Shown one piece after another: positions 34,243 to 44,834 of a DNA stretch of 64,000 nt (positions are counted from its first letter, which is position 1; every line of letters begins with the position of its first letter). The notes beneath the pieces are model-generated. The model saw only the letters and a list, made by a program, of their open reading frames with translations. It had not been told where the DNA came from and ran no database searches. A program made the position numbers and the translations under genes. Source of the stretch: Mastigamoeba balamuthi (Eukaryota; Evosea; Mastigamoebida; Mastigamoebidae); the NCBI GenBank assembly GCA_902651635.1, contig CACRSC010000084.1, positions 1,034,682-1,098,681 of the forward strand. The letters are read 5' to 3'.

Positions 34243-36263
34243 ATGGGAACGAGGGCCGCAGAAGTGGACGCAGCGTGGACTGCCGTCGTGAACCTCCTCC
34301 GCACCTCGTTCGACGTGAGCCCTGGGGAAATCGTCGGCGAGCAAGACGCCCGGGACTTTGTCGCCCAGGCCGGCGTGAACGACCGCGCAATCGCAGCGAT
34401 AGTCATCGCCCGCTGGAAGAAGCTCTTCCCGGGCACCTTCCTAGTCGGAGCTGCGCCCCAGCCCCGAGGTTCGAGCCCCCTCGCGTGGGCGCTACTCTTC
34501 CCCCCTCACATTTCTTTCTTCGGTCTCGTCCTTGGCGTCGATAACAATTGTATTTCGCTTTGCAGCTCCCGCTCCTGCGCCAGGTAAGCGACGCGATCTT
34601 GGGGGATGGCCGGCCTCACTGACCACTTGGAGCAGCGCTTACGAACATCACGCGCGAGATAAACACAATGCTGCTGCAGCCCCTCGACGGCGAGGTCCTC
34701 GGAGCGCTGCTCGCGATGCCCAGGACAGCAGAGGAGTTTGAGGCGTGGCACCAGCAGCTCGAGGGCGTGATGACCGCACCGCCGCCTGTGAAGATCCCGT
34801 TTGGGGGCGCGATACCCGGGGAAGAGTTCCCTGACTGGCTGGACCGCGAGCACCCCCAGCGCGTCTGCACACTGGGCGCGAGGCTGTTCATCTGGGCACA
34901 GACGGCGTGCGTGACGTGCCGCACAAGGCCACAACGCACCCGCAGCATGGATGCCATTTGCCATTTTTGACGCGTTGCTGTGCAGGAACTTGGTTGAGGG
35001 GACAGAGATGACCGCGCAGATTAACCACAACGAGGTCTTTGTGACCGTGTGGAAGGAGTTCCTTATGCAGTGGCCTCTCTTCACACTTCAATTCACCTCC
35101 AAGGACCGGAGCATCAGCTCGGCGAGCTCCGGATCGCGTTTCCCGGACGGTTCGATTTTCGTGAAGGGGGTCCCTGTCTACAGCGGTATGCTCTTTCCCT
35201 TGGCTTCGTTGCGCCCTCAGCAATCCCCCAGCGGAATTCAAGGCGTCCGGTGATTACGCTAGTGACGACAAGTCGATGAAGGGTGCTCGCAACGATATCT
35301 TGGCCAAGTTCAACTTTGTCGCCCAGTTCTGGGGTCCCCTGTGGTTCCGTCTCAGTGCATACGGCAACAACAAGTCCCTGCAGCTTGCTGTGATGGTGGA
35401 CCCCTCGGTCATCGACCCCCTCCATGTTATCACCCCTGCCGAAGTGCCCTCCAAGAAGCGGTCCAACGTGCGACTGTTCAAGCTCGGTGCCCCGATCCTC
35501 TTCAATTCCTTCAAGGTATGCCTCTGTTGCCACATTGGTTGATACCCCCTTTCCCCTTCAGAGCTTGTGCTCTGGAATGGCGATTGCGATCAACATCCTG
35601 CGCTTCTGCCGATCGGTCTCGGATGTGCTGCTCTACGACGGAAGGGTTATCGAGAACGGGGATAGCCGAATCACCTTCGCCATCCAGGGAAGTGATGTGC
35701 AGGTGGAGAAGGCCTTTCCCTGCAGCACGGACCGCCACGCCGAGCTCCGCGATATCTACAGTAGGTTAGCAGACGTCAGCAGCCCACATCTGGTCAAGAC
35801 GCGCATAAAGAGCTTCTTCTTCGACCGCATATTCCTGGATGTGCAACCGCCGTGCTACCGACAGAACCCCAGAACAGACGACGAACTTCGCGAGGCCGTG
35901 CTCGCTGTGTTGCGGGCACTCGAGGAGCTGCACCGGCACTCGATCTTCCACTGCGACATCCGCTGGCCCAACGTTCTGCGCAGGTGCGTGACGAGGGAGT
36001 GGGTTCTGATCGACCTCGAGTGCGCCACCACAGCACCGGGAAGGCCCACGGGCGCTCTGAAACGTCACGCCCCGGAGGCCATCAGTGGTGCTGCTGGGGA
36101 CCTGTGGCTTGTGGGAGCCCTGATGGACGACTTCGTGGACATAGAAAGCCCGCTAGCTGAAGACTTGGCTGGTCAGCTGGGTCTGGCAGATCCTGTTGCG
36201 AGGCCAAAAGTCAGGGCTGCCCTGGCCCACAGGTGGTTCTCAGAACTCCTGGCTCCCCAATGA
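34243..36263 (+). CDS. Crinkler-associated / FunK1-like protein kinase
   Basis: At least six exons from ATG 34243 (MGTRAAEVDAAWTAVVNLL). About 350 residues of helical and beta sequence without assignment lead to a kinase-like domain. Its catalytic loop HCDIRWPNVL has the IRWPNV wording typical of fungal FunK1-like and Crinkler-linked kinases. The metal-binding motif is LIDLECA, the APE motif is HAPEAI and GDLWLVGAL supplies the alphaF Asp. VQVEKAF may hold the ATP Lys; no clear Gly-rich loop. Catalytic Asp, Asn and metal Asp are all present, so it could be active. One intron (35988-36030 region) needs no splicing, as the frame reads through. Stop TGA at 36263. It lies between repeat copies, as effector-type genes often do. 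Confidence 0.72.
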
Positions 36264-36339
36264 AGAGTGGGAACAGTTCTGGTTCCTCAGGCACCTCTTC
36301 AAATGAAAGACGCATTTACGTTAGTTCTGTATTCTCCGT

Positions 36340-36440
36340 GAGTGACGTCGCACACGATCTCTTCCTCCTGGCCATGACGTAGAGTCACGTACAGTGCTCG
36401 CCAGCATCCACCACCATTCACAAAAAAACGAAGACCACAC
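36340..36440 (-). repeat. Short inverted fragment of the distal end of repeat R
   Basis: TCTTCCTCCTGGCCATGACGTAGAGTCACG and its flank correspond to the distal end of the R copies at 42361 and 44153, in the same orientation as those two. Confidence 0.6.
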
Positions 36441-36519
36441 ACTACTCACTCGTGTGCACCAGGCCTGCATCGGGTCAGGTGCGCTGGGCAGAAAAAGGAA
36501 CTGAGTGGGAAGAGTGCAA

Positions 36520-36667
36520 CACTCGGGTCAAACAAACTCGCTGGTTTCTTGGTGTGTTTTCAGTTCAAGTTTTCATTTTCTGAAATTCGGAAATTCGAAA
36601 AGGAGGGGCGCAGTGGGGGCAGTGAGGGCCCACTATTTCCGGTGATGAGCCCAGTGTCAGCTCCCGC
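36520..36667 (+). repeat. Dispersed repeat R, partial divergent copy 2
   Basis: Same start (CACTCGGGTCA) and the internal GTGAGGGCCCACTATTTCCGG and GTGTCAGCTCCC blocks as copy 1, but more diverged. It ends abruptly at the junction with the duplicated acetyltransferase 3' end. Confidence 0.75.
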
Positions 36668-37098
36668 ACGCAATGGGGGAGCTGCGCAGGATGTACCCCG
36701 ACGTCTGGGGCCACAAGCGGTCGTTCGAGGTCTGCAGCGTGCTGTTCCCCACTGTCTGTCGATGTCTGCCTGACAATGTGATATGACCCTGCTGCTCTGT
36801 TGGTGTGGATGGGGCAATGCACGACAATGACATTATGAGGTCTTGTTTGGCCACCGACCTCTGGCCTCACGAGGGTTGACCTGAGCACATCAGCCCCGCG
36901 CGCGCAGTGCACAGCACCCCTCGAGAGCACCATCGTTGCAGTAAGTAGCGCCGTCAGCAACGCGGCGATGACGAGCAGTGCCCACATGGAGGTTTCGCTT
37001 GAGTACGATGTGGGCGAGAGAGAACCGGCACACACGGGAAACCACTCATCGGCGACCAAGCCGAAGTACAGGAAAAAAGAAACTGGAGAACAGTGCAA
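36668..37098 (+). pseudogene. Duplicated 3' fragment of the Eis-like acetyltransferase gene plus flank
   Basis: GGGGGAGCTGCGCAGGATGT begins a copy of 33540-33977. The coding part covers only the last about 37 codons, with two nucleotides lost near CCCC/ACTGTCTGTC that break the frame, so it is non-functional. The flank, including the minus-strand hydrophobic-tail frame, is also copied. Confidence 0.85.
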
Positions 37099-37760
37099 CA
37101 CTCGGGAGCAGGTCAGACAAGGTCGTTGGTTCTTGTTTGGTTTTCGGTTCTGGGATTTCGGGAATGCGAAAAGGGGGGCGCAGCAGGGCAGCGAGGGCCC
37201 ACTGTTTCCGGTGCTGAGCCGGTGTCAGCTCCCCCAGCAGACCTGACCCGTGTCAGCTCCCTGGGGGATCCCTGTCACCGGCATCGCGCACGGTCATGTG
37301 GGTCGCTGCGCCGCCTCCGCTGCGCTGCGCACACGCCACGTACGCCCGGGGACTCTCTGCAAGAACACCATGGCGTGGCGTGGAATGCTGTCAGCGCTGC
37401 GGCGAGCACGAGGAGCAGGCCACGAATGGGCAGGGCAGGCGAGGCGTATCTCATCTCTTGTGTCCGACACCAACGGGCTCTGCGCGTTGTCGCTGCGGCC
37501 CCACGACCTTGCAGGCGCTCTCTCCTTTGCACGCGGTGGTCGCTCTCGACGCCCGCTGAGGCCCGTAGAGGGTGACGCGATGCGAGGCCTCGCATTGTGC
37601 ATGAGGGAGCAGTGTGTGGTCTTAAGCAGAGTGTAGAGCAGCGGTCTTTCTTGTGAAATGATGACGGTGGATGCGGGCGAGGGCCAGTCTGCTTGCACGC
37701 GACTCTACGTCACGGCCACGGCCAGGAGGAAACGTCACTCGTAAAGAATATCTTTCTGCA
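37099..37760 (+). repeat. Dispersed repeat R, full-length copy 3
   Basis: An approximately 660-nt copy in direct orientation. It starts CACTCGGGAGCAGGTCAGAC and ends ACGTCACTCGTAAAGAATATC. Copies 4 and 5 (inverted) match along nearly the whole length. A frame MSAPWGIPVTGIAHGHVGRC (37250-37636) is open in copies 3-5 but diverges by frameshifts between them, so coding is doubtful. Confidence 0.88.
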
Positions 37761-38366
37761 ACATTTCTCGGCCGCTCCAAGGTCGTGCTCAAAGCATTCG
37801 AACGAGGCGCCGCACGGCCCGCAGGGTGGCGTTTTCCGGGCAGCTCGGTCAGCCTGGTGACGGCCTCAGCAGTGGCCCAATCACCTCCTGTTCTGGGGAA
37901 AGGAGATGGCCCGGTTTACTCCTCTCTCTCTCTCTAGTGTTGTCAAGCTCTTTCTCAGTGCCCCAGTAACAGGAACTCTTTCCACCCTCTGAAGCCCAAC
38001 TCACCTGTCTTCTCACAACGAGGCATTGTGTGAATGCCTCTTTAAGAATGCTTCATTCGTTGATGTCTGCTCTGTGCGTCTCTCTGACACCCTGTCTGTC
38101 TCCCTCGCGCCGTGTTTCCCTTTTGCTGCGAGCCATCGTTGCGGTCCCTCGCTGACCCCGCTGCGGTGGCCTGTGACTCGCGGGGGCCCTTTCACAAGGG
38201 GTCCCGGGTCATCCCGCTCCCGCGGTGAGGCCCCGCAGAGGCCCCTCTCCCCGGGCACAGTTTTAACGCCCTTCGCTCTTGCCGCCCCGCGCTCACAGCA
38301 CAGCTGCGCATGCCGAACCCAGTAAGGTTGTTGTCACCCACTGTGCGCGCTCGCCCGCGCCCGCAG
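37761..38366. other. Unique DNA between repeat copy 3 and the armadillo-like pseudogene
   Basis: No gene. A possible short first exon (ATG 38310) with donor AGTAAGG could belong to the pseudogene that follows. Confidence 0.35.
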
Positions 38367-38839
38367 TCGTCAACGCGGCCAGGGAGGCCCTCTCCAGCGA
38401 GAGCGCCGTGACCACGGCCCTGCGCCAGCTGCGGGCTCGCGCCATGCTTGCCACGCTCCTGGGCCCCCTGTCCATCGCCGACGCGCTGGCGGTGCCCCCC
38501 ACCAGCGCCCACGTTGCCCGTGAGGCTCTGCGAGCGGCCTCCGCGGTCAGCGGGGGACTCGCAGCGCTGTTCGCGGGCTTCGAGGCCCTCGCGGAGCTGC
38601 CCGAGGAAACCGCCCACCAACGCCGTGCGGCGCGCAGTCGACCTCCTCTGCCAGTGCGCCGAAGGCCTCTCCGCTAAGTCGTGGGGGCCGGCTGCGTCTG
38701 CAGGGCACTGGCGGCCCTCTTCTGCAGCACCAGAGGCTGCACGGCCGCCGTCCGGGAGGTGGGGCGGCGGCCAGGCCTCAACCGCGGCCCTGTGCCCCAC
38801 GGCGTCCTCCTGGACGGCCTAAGTTCGGTCGCAAGATAA
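38367..38839 (+). pseudogene. Armadillo/HEAT-like repeat protein, broken
   Basis: Opens after an acceptor-like CCGCAG as VNAAREALSSESAVTTALRQ and LLGPLSIADALAVPP, with helical repeats typical of ARM/HEAT proteins. The frame must then be shifted near 38610 to read NAVRRAVDLLCQCAEGLS, and again near 38680 to read CRALAALFCSTRGCTAAVRE, before TAA at 38837-38839. Two frameshifts within 250 nt and no intron signals at those points argue for a pseudogene fragment rather than a spliced gene. Confidence 0.6.
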
Positions 38840-38985
38840 CCACCGACGACAATTGCTACGTGGCGGCTCGCCGTCCTAATATGGCTTACAAATGCAACAA
38901 CTGACTTTGCCAGTTGGAGGGCAAAAATCTGTGACACCACACAAACGACCTGGCACAGAAGAGAGTTTGGTGTGTTGTGTGATCT

Positions 38986-40984
38986 ATGGGTAACACGGAG
39001 AGCAGCACCCAGCCAGCCACCGTGGCGGAGAGCAGCACCCAACAAACCGCCGTTGCGGAGAGCAGCACCCGGCTGGACGCTGCAGCCTCGGCAGTTGGCA
39101 CTGCCTGGGCACTGCGCGAGCACGTGGTGGCCCGCGTGGAGAGCGCGCTGGACCTGGCGAGGCTCGCCACCGCGTGCCCCGCGCTTCTCGGGCGCAGTTG
39201 CGCCTCCTCCCTCGCCGCCCGCGGGACAGCTACAGCCTCTCTGGAGTTCCTCAACTCTCTCGTCCGTGCATCCGTCTCTGGTCGTCCTCCTCAGGACGAC
39301 GTGCGCGCCCTGTTCTCTGTCTTCCCGCCCACCGTGGTGGGGCGCGCAGACGCCAGGCTAGTCTCTGCCGCGCTGTGGGCGTGCACCGCGATACCCAGGC
39401 GCCTGCTCTCTGGTAGGCAGGGTACGGAGGCGCGGCAGGCGCTCGAGGAAGCGCACCTTGGTCCGGCGCCCGAGTGGTGCTGGACCCGCGGGTTCTGCGA
39501 GTGCTGCGCCGCGGGACTCCACGAGGCCGTCGCGGTACTCGCACGCACCCGGGAGCTCGGCGTCACTCGCGGCTCGCTGCTCCGCCAGCCCGCCCCCTCG
39601 CCGGACGCCAGGCACTGCCTCGAGTGGTCCATACGCGCGGCAGTGCGCGGATCCCACACGGGAGTGCTGCGCGTCCTGACCTCGCCGCCGCTGAGTTGCA
39701 CGCCCGGCGACCTCGTCAGCTCGCTCGCCCGCCACGAGGTCATCCCCGCGCGGCTCGACATCGTCGAGGTGCTCCTCCCCGCGATGGGGCCCGAGGCGGC
39801 AGCGAGGAAGGGCCGCGGCCTGCTCTGCCGCGCCGCGTACGCGGGCGACGTCGGCCTCATTGAGTACCTCGCCCGCAACTGCTTCTACGCCATGCCACCG
39901 AGCACCGACGCGCGCAACGCCCTCCGCTGGGCGTGCGAGGGGGGGCAGGCGGCCGTGGTCGCACTCCTGGCCCGGCCTCCATTCTCCTTGGGGCGGGCCG
40001 ACGCCAAGGCCGTCGAGGCCCTCGCCTACGCGACCAAGTGCGCCGGGGGCCGTGGCGGCGGGCGCCCTGCGGCGGTGGTGGCGGCACTGGCGATGCCGCC
40101 GTACTCGCTGGGAACCGCAGACGCCCGAGGCCGCCCGCTCCGCGTGGCGCTATCCGCGTGCAACGCCGAGGCCCTGGCCGCTCTCGCCTCGTTCCCGTAC
40201 CGCCTCTCGCTCGATGACGTACGCCGCGCCACGCGTGGGTACAGGCGGCTGGCTGCGCCCAGCGGCCTTGGGGCGCTCCTCGGCGCCCTCGCCCAGCCGC
40301 CGTACTGTCTCACGGGGGCCGAGCTGCGCTCCGCGGGCGCTGCGGGCCATGTGCTCGAGCGCGCAGTGGCCACGGCCGCACCGGGCCACCAGGGTGCTGG
40401 CAGCGGAGCCTTACTGCCTGGGGAGGGGCGACCTGGGCCCCGAGGGAATCAGACGCCTGATCGAGGCCGCGCTGCTGCTGCTCCCGACGGCGGCGGCGAT
40501 GAAGCAACCGGCAGCGTCGGGTGACGACTGGCGCGCCGCGGTGAGCCAGGTGCTCACCAAGCGCGCGCTGCACCGAGCGACTGGCCGCGCCAGCTTCCCG
40601 GAGCTCCTGAGCCGCCTCGCGCAGCATCCGTGGTCGCTGGGCAAGGCCGATCTACTGCCGCTGATGCAGGGCGTCTTCGTCTTCCCGGGGCTGCTGCGCG
40701 CGCCGTGCCTCGCGGCCATCGCCGAGCAGCCGTACGGTGCCGGGAAGCGTGAGGCCAGGGAGCTCCGGCTCCTGCGCGCCGCTATTGTGCAGGGCAGGGC
40801 AGACGCGATTGAGGCGTTGGCGCGCGAGCCGTTCGGGCTCGACAGGAGCGACCTGCTCGAACACCTGGACGCCCTGGAACATAGGGTGTGGCAGCGCCGC
40901 CAGGTGGTCAGGGCGCTGGCCAATCCACCATACTGCCTCTGCGAAAGAGATGTCAGCCCGCGCGACTGGCTTCTTCTGAGCTAA
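38986..40984 (+). CDS. F-box-like / ankyrin-like repeat protein with one frame break
   Basis: ATG 38986 gives MGNTESST, a good N-myristoylation context (Gly2, Ser6), followed by a 10-residue motif ESSTQ(P/Q)xxVA repeated about 2.5 times. An F-box-like segment (VVARVESALDLARLATACPALLG) follows, then about ten repeats of about 35-45 aa with the hallmark LAxPPYSLGxADxR, ankyrin-like in helical pattern (RNALRWACEGGQAAVVALL). The frame stops at 40524, but in the next frame the same repeats resume (RVLAAEPYCLGRGDLGPEGI) and run to TAA 40984. The break is near 40385-40400, and no intron fits. Likely a single-base indel: sequencing error, or a recent inactivation. F-box function (SCF adaptor) is inference. 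Confidence 0.7.
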
Positions 40985-41159
40985 GATAGAGTGCCCCCCA
41001 CCCCAGACTGCTCATAATATGTCTTCTGCAGCCCTCGCCTCCCGCTGCGAACGGCCGTGCACTTATGTCACCCCCCCCTTTGCAGCCAAACAGACCATTT
41101 TACCAGTTTCATCATGTTGTTTTGTTCCCGTTTGTTCTCTCGTCCTACCGAAAAAGGTG
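40985..41159. other. Short unique spacer before the inverted acetyltransferase copy
   Basis: 3' flank of the ankyrin-like gene; nothing recognisable. Confidence 0.4.
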
Positions 41160-41880
41160 CAGCCCTTCGTGATTTGCCCCATACCAACACACAGAGCAGA
41201 TAAAATCATTCACATTGTAAGCAGACGTCAACAGAGAGCTTGGGGAACAGCACTCTGCAGACCTCGAACGAGCGCTTGTGGCCCCAGACGTCAATCTTCA
41301 GTCGCCCAGCATCATCCTCGCAGCGGCCCTGTGTGGCAGCTCGAGCGCCATCTGCTCGCTCGAGCTGAACTCGGGGCCCCCGTGGTTGATGCTGAACTCC
41401 TCGCCTCGACGCTGACGTGCCCGTCGTCTCCCAGCTCACAAGCATGTCGTCCAGTCCATGTGTGGGTTGCAGAAGCTCAGCAACACCGACACCCCATGCA
41501 GCCCTGCGGGAGCCGCCCTGCGCTCCATGACCGGCTGGCTGCAGGTCACGCAGCAGCTTGACGGGCTGCGGTATGCATATGTACCACGCGTATGGCATCG
41601 GGTCCTCGTCGCCCGCCAGTGCCCTCAGCATCGCAGCCACCTCAGGCTGTGGTGGTGGGCAGCCCCGTCTCGCGCACGATGCCCCAGAGCGTGGCCAGCG
41701 TGCAGACGAAGGCGCCACGGTGCGAGTAGAGAAGAGTGAAGCAGTCGACGCTGTCGAAGAGGATGGCCAGAGGCCAGCAGCAGGCGCGGGCCAGGACGCT
41801 GTTGTTGTCTTCCCGGGCTGCCGCTCCTCGAAGTCCCAGGTGACTCGACGAGCCGGGGACGGCACATTAGCCCTCATGCA
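41160..41880 (-). pseudogene. Inverted, degraded copy of the Eis-like acetyltransferase gene
   Basis: Read leftwards, the segment reproduces about 33100-33700 of the intact gene: QPEVAAMLRALAGDEDP, YAWYICIPQPVKLLRDLQP and VWGHKRSFEVCRVLFPKLS are all recognisable. The frame changes at least three times, and about 30 nt encoding the MGELRRMYP region are missing. It starts in mid-gene, so there is no promoter or N-terminal acetyl-CoA site. Confidence 0.88.
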
Positions 41881-41999
41881 CTGCAGTTGGTGGCCGTTCT
41901 CTGGCCCTCAACGTCACCTTGATGGCCCACCTCGTGACGTCAAGTGGCACAGGAATTTCCACTCAGCTCGGACGACGACCACGAAGTGATCGCTTTGCG

Positions 42000-42330
42000 T
42001 TCACTGTTGCATTGCCCAGCGCCGGTGATGGGCCAACCGCTGTCCACCGGATCCAGCACTCACTGAACTCGCCATACTTGGCAGGTGCGAACCCGTAGCA
42101 CTGCGCATTGCCCCTCCTCAACCGAAGTTGTGCCAGGGGGTGCGAGTGGGCTGCGAAACAACGCTGACAGAAGTGGGTGCTGTGCTGGCCAGCCAGACCG
42201 CGGACGACAGCCGCTTGCCACACTGTCCTGCTGCGGCCCGGCGCGAGATTCCCCCAGGTCGTCACAGGCGCCCTGCCCTGCCCTGCGCCAGCTCTGAGGC
42301 CACCAGTACGACGTGAGTTCAACACGCACG
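42000..42330 (-). repeat. Duplicated unit, proximal part (paired with 43690-44130)
   Basis: Minus-strand YGEFSECWIRWTA here corresponds to CGEFTECRIRWQW in 43690-44130, with similar DNA around it. Each is followed by an inverted R copy, so the roughly 1.1-kb unit (this part plus R) occurs twice. Confidence 0.6.
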
Positions 42331-42360
42331 TGAGTTCGAAGAGCACCATAGAAGAAGTGC

Positions 42361-43015
42361 AGAAAGATATTCGAGTGACGCTTCCTCCTGGCCGTGACGT
42401 AGAGTCGCGTGCAAGCAGGCCGGCCCTCGCCCGCATCCACCGTCATCATTTCACAAAAAGACCGCTGCTCTACACTCTGCTTATGACCACACACTCCCTC
42501 ATGTACAACGCGAGGCCTCGCATCGCGTCAACCTCTACGGGCCTCAGCGGGCGTCGAGAGCGACCACCGCGTGCAAAGGAGAGCGCCTGCAAGGTCGTGC
42601 AGCGACAACGCGCGGAGCCCGTTGGTGTCGGACACAAGAAATGAGATACGCCTCTCCCCGCCCTGCCCATTCGTGGTCTGCTCCTCGTGCTCGATCGCCG
42701 CAGCGCTGACAGCATGCCACGCCGTGGTGTTCTTGCAGGGGAGGCCCCACGGGCGTACGTGGCGTGCGCGCAGCGCAGCGGAGGCGGCGCAGCGACCCAC
42801 ATGACCGTGCGTGATGCCGGTGACAGGGATCCCCCAGGGAGCTGACACGGGTCAGGTCTGCTGGGGGAGCTGACACCGGCTCAGCGCCGGAAACAGTGGG
42901 CCCTCGCTGCCCCGCTGCGCCCCCCCCTTTCGCATTCCCGAAATCCCAGAACCGAAAACCGGAACCGAAAACCAAACAAGAAACCAGCGACCTTGTCTGA
43001 CCCGCTTCCGAGTGT
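42361..43015 (-). repeat. Dispersed repeat R, full-length copy 4 (inverted)
   Basis: Reverse complement of the copy at 37099-37760. It begins AGAAAGATATTCGAGTGACG and ends CCGCTTCCGAGTGT. The shared blocks CGGAAACAGTGGGCCCTCG and GGGGGAGCTGACACCGGCTC are nearly identical between copies 3, 4 and 5. Confidence 0.88.
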
Positions 43016-43690
43016 TTTCCATTGAAGGGCATTGCCGCTGAAAAATGTGCTACTTCCCGTGTCTGCGCCGAGGCCCCGCTGGAGAACATCCCGTGTGTGT
43101 GGAAAGTGACTGTGGGTCCTGCTGACCGGCTGGATGAAGAACAGCTCAACACGCGGGAGCGCCGATACATGATACTGGGACCCTCGGACGTGTCGCCGCA
43201 AACAGGCCCTGGTGTGAGCCAGACCACGGACCTGCACCACCGCCGCTTCCTCGACCTCCAGGCACGAGTGATGGGCGTACTCGGCCGCCATCGAGGCCGC
43301 CGTGCCGCCGTGCCGCTTGGCATCTCGGCAGTCGAGAAACGCCGGGCATCTGCGGCTGGCCGCGGTGACGCCGTGCCCCTGCTACGCTCGAGTGGCAGTG
43401 GACTACCCATCACGACCCCGTCCCCGTCAACGAGGACGACCTCTGGCGTCAGGAGCGTGCCCTCAGACCGCCCTCGTTGTGAGCGCTGGCCTTGTCTGCT
43501 CTCGCACGGGCACCGCTGAATTCGCACACACGCGAGCGCGAGCTCAGAGCGCACACCACTACTCACGCTCTCATCTCATTCTACGAGGGCGGGCTGCAGA
43601 TGAGGTTGAGGGCGGCGCCCCCTGACGTTCCACGGGAGCTCGGCAGGGTAGGTGAGTAGGGTGCGCCAGAGGTCGCGGTGAACGCTCTGG
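43016..43690. other. Unique spacer between the two duplicated units
   Basis: An open + frame (43022-43519) reads protein-like in part (DRLDEEQLNTRERRYMILGP) but has no ATG near its start, no family and no clear splice partners. It may be remnant coding sequence. Confidence 0.25.
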
Positions 43691-44130
43691 CGACGCCCGT
43701 GAGGGCCAGCCACTGCCACCGTATCCGGCACTCAGTGAACTCGCCACACTCGCTCACTCGGCAGGTGCGGAACCCTGGCGCCCGGGGCAGAGAGGGCATG
43801 CAGGCGCTGGCAGAGGAGGACATCGTGCTGAGCGCTGGCTGCTGCGCCATCTCCCTCTGGCCGAGCTGCCCGGCAGCGCTGGGGCCAGCGCACTGCGCCC
43901 GGGGGCCTTGGAGCGGCAGTCCATGGGGCGTCCTGGGCACCGTCCAGGACCAGATGGCAGTCGAGGCCCTGGTGGCGGGCCACCAGCACACTGTCTTGCA
44001 AGAGGGCCAGGGCCGCCCTCGAGGCTCTCCGGCTGTGTCGCCACCAGCGAGGCCTCGGCCGCCCGGTGCTCAGTGCCGGGGGCCCTCCGGTGCTCTGCTG
44101 GCCTGGCAACCGGCGCTCTGCCCTGCGCCA
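43690..44130 (-). repeat. Duplicated unit, second proximal part
   Basis: Partner of 42000-42330, more GC-rich. Minus-strand frames include AALALLQDSVLVARHQGLDC, faintly ARM-like, but frame breaks prevent a gene call. Confidence 0.5.
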
Positions 44131-44152
44131 GCCCTGAACCCGAGAAAAAGTG

Positions 44153-44834
44153 AAGAAAGATATTATCTGCCCGTGACGTCACGCGCGATCGCTTCCTCCT
44201 GGCCGTGACGTAGAGTCGCGTGCAAGATAATCAGCACTCGGACGCATCCGCAGTCATCAGTCCACAAAAAAGACCGCTGTTCCTACTCTCTGGATAAGGT
44301 CACACACTGTGCTAACTCGTCCACAACACCAGCCCCGCAACGCGTCAACCTCCACCGGCCTCTACCAGCGTCGAGAGCTACCACCCCGTGCAAAGGAGAG
44401 CACCTGCAAGGCCGTGGGGCCGCAGCGACAACGCGCAGAGCCCGTTGGTGTCGGACACAAGAGATGAGATACGCCTCGCCTGCCCTGCCCATTCGTGGCC
44501 TGCTCCTCGTGCTCGCCGCAGCGCTGACAGCATTCCACGCCACGCCATGGTGTTCTTGCAGAGAGTCCCCGGGCGTACGTGGCGTGTGCGCAGCGCAGCG
44601 GAGGCGGCGCAGCGACCCACATGACCGTGCGCGATGCCGGTGACAGGGATCCCCCAGGGAGCTGACACGGGTCAGGTCTGCTGGGGGAGCTGACACCGGC
44701 TCAGCGCCGGAAACAGTGGGCCCTCGCTGCCCTGCTGCGCCCCCCTTTTTCGCATTCCCGAATCCCAGAACCGAAAACAGGAACCGAAAACCAAACAAGA
44801 AACCAGCGACCTTGTCTGACCCGCTCCCGAGTGT
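44153..44834 (-). repeat. Dispersed repeat R, full-length copy 5 (inverted)
   Basis: Begins AGAAAGATATTATCTGCCCG, contains a perfect CRE palindrome TGACGTCA at 44174-44181 within its distal end, and finishes CCGCTCCCGAGTGT. It is closest to copy 3 over the interior. Confidence 0.88.

Noticed and set aside
37296-37559. CCQRCGEHEEQ zinc-knuckle-like string in repeat R
   Set aside because: Only two spaced Cys pairs without further conservation; similar strings arise by chance in GC-rich DNA.
37250-37636. Conserved open frame inside repeat R as a transposase or domesticated gene
   Set aside because: The frame is disrupted differently in copies 4 and 5 and shows no catalytic motif or family resemblance.
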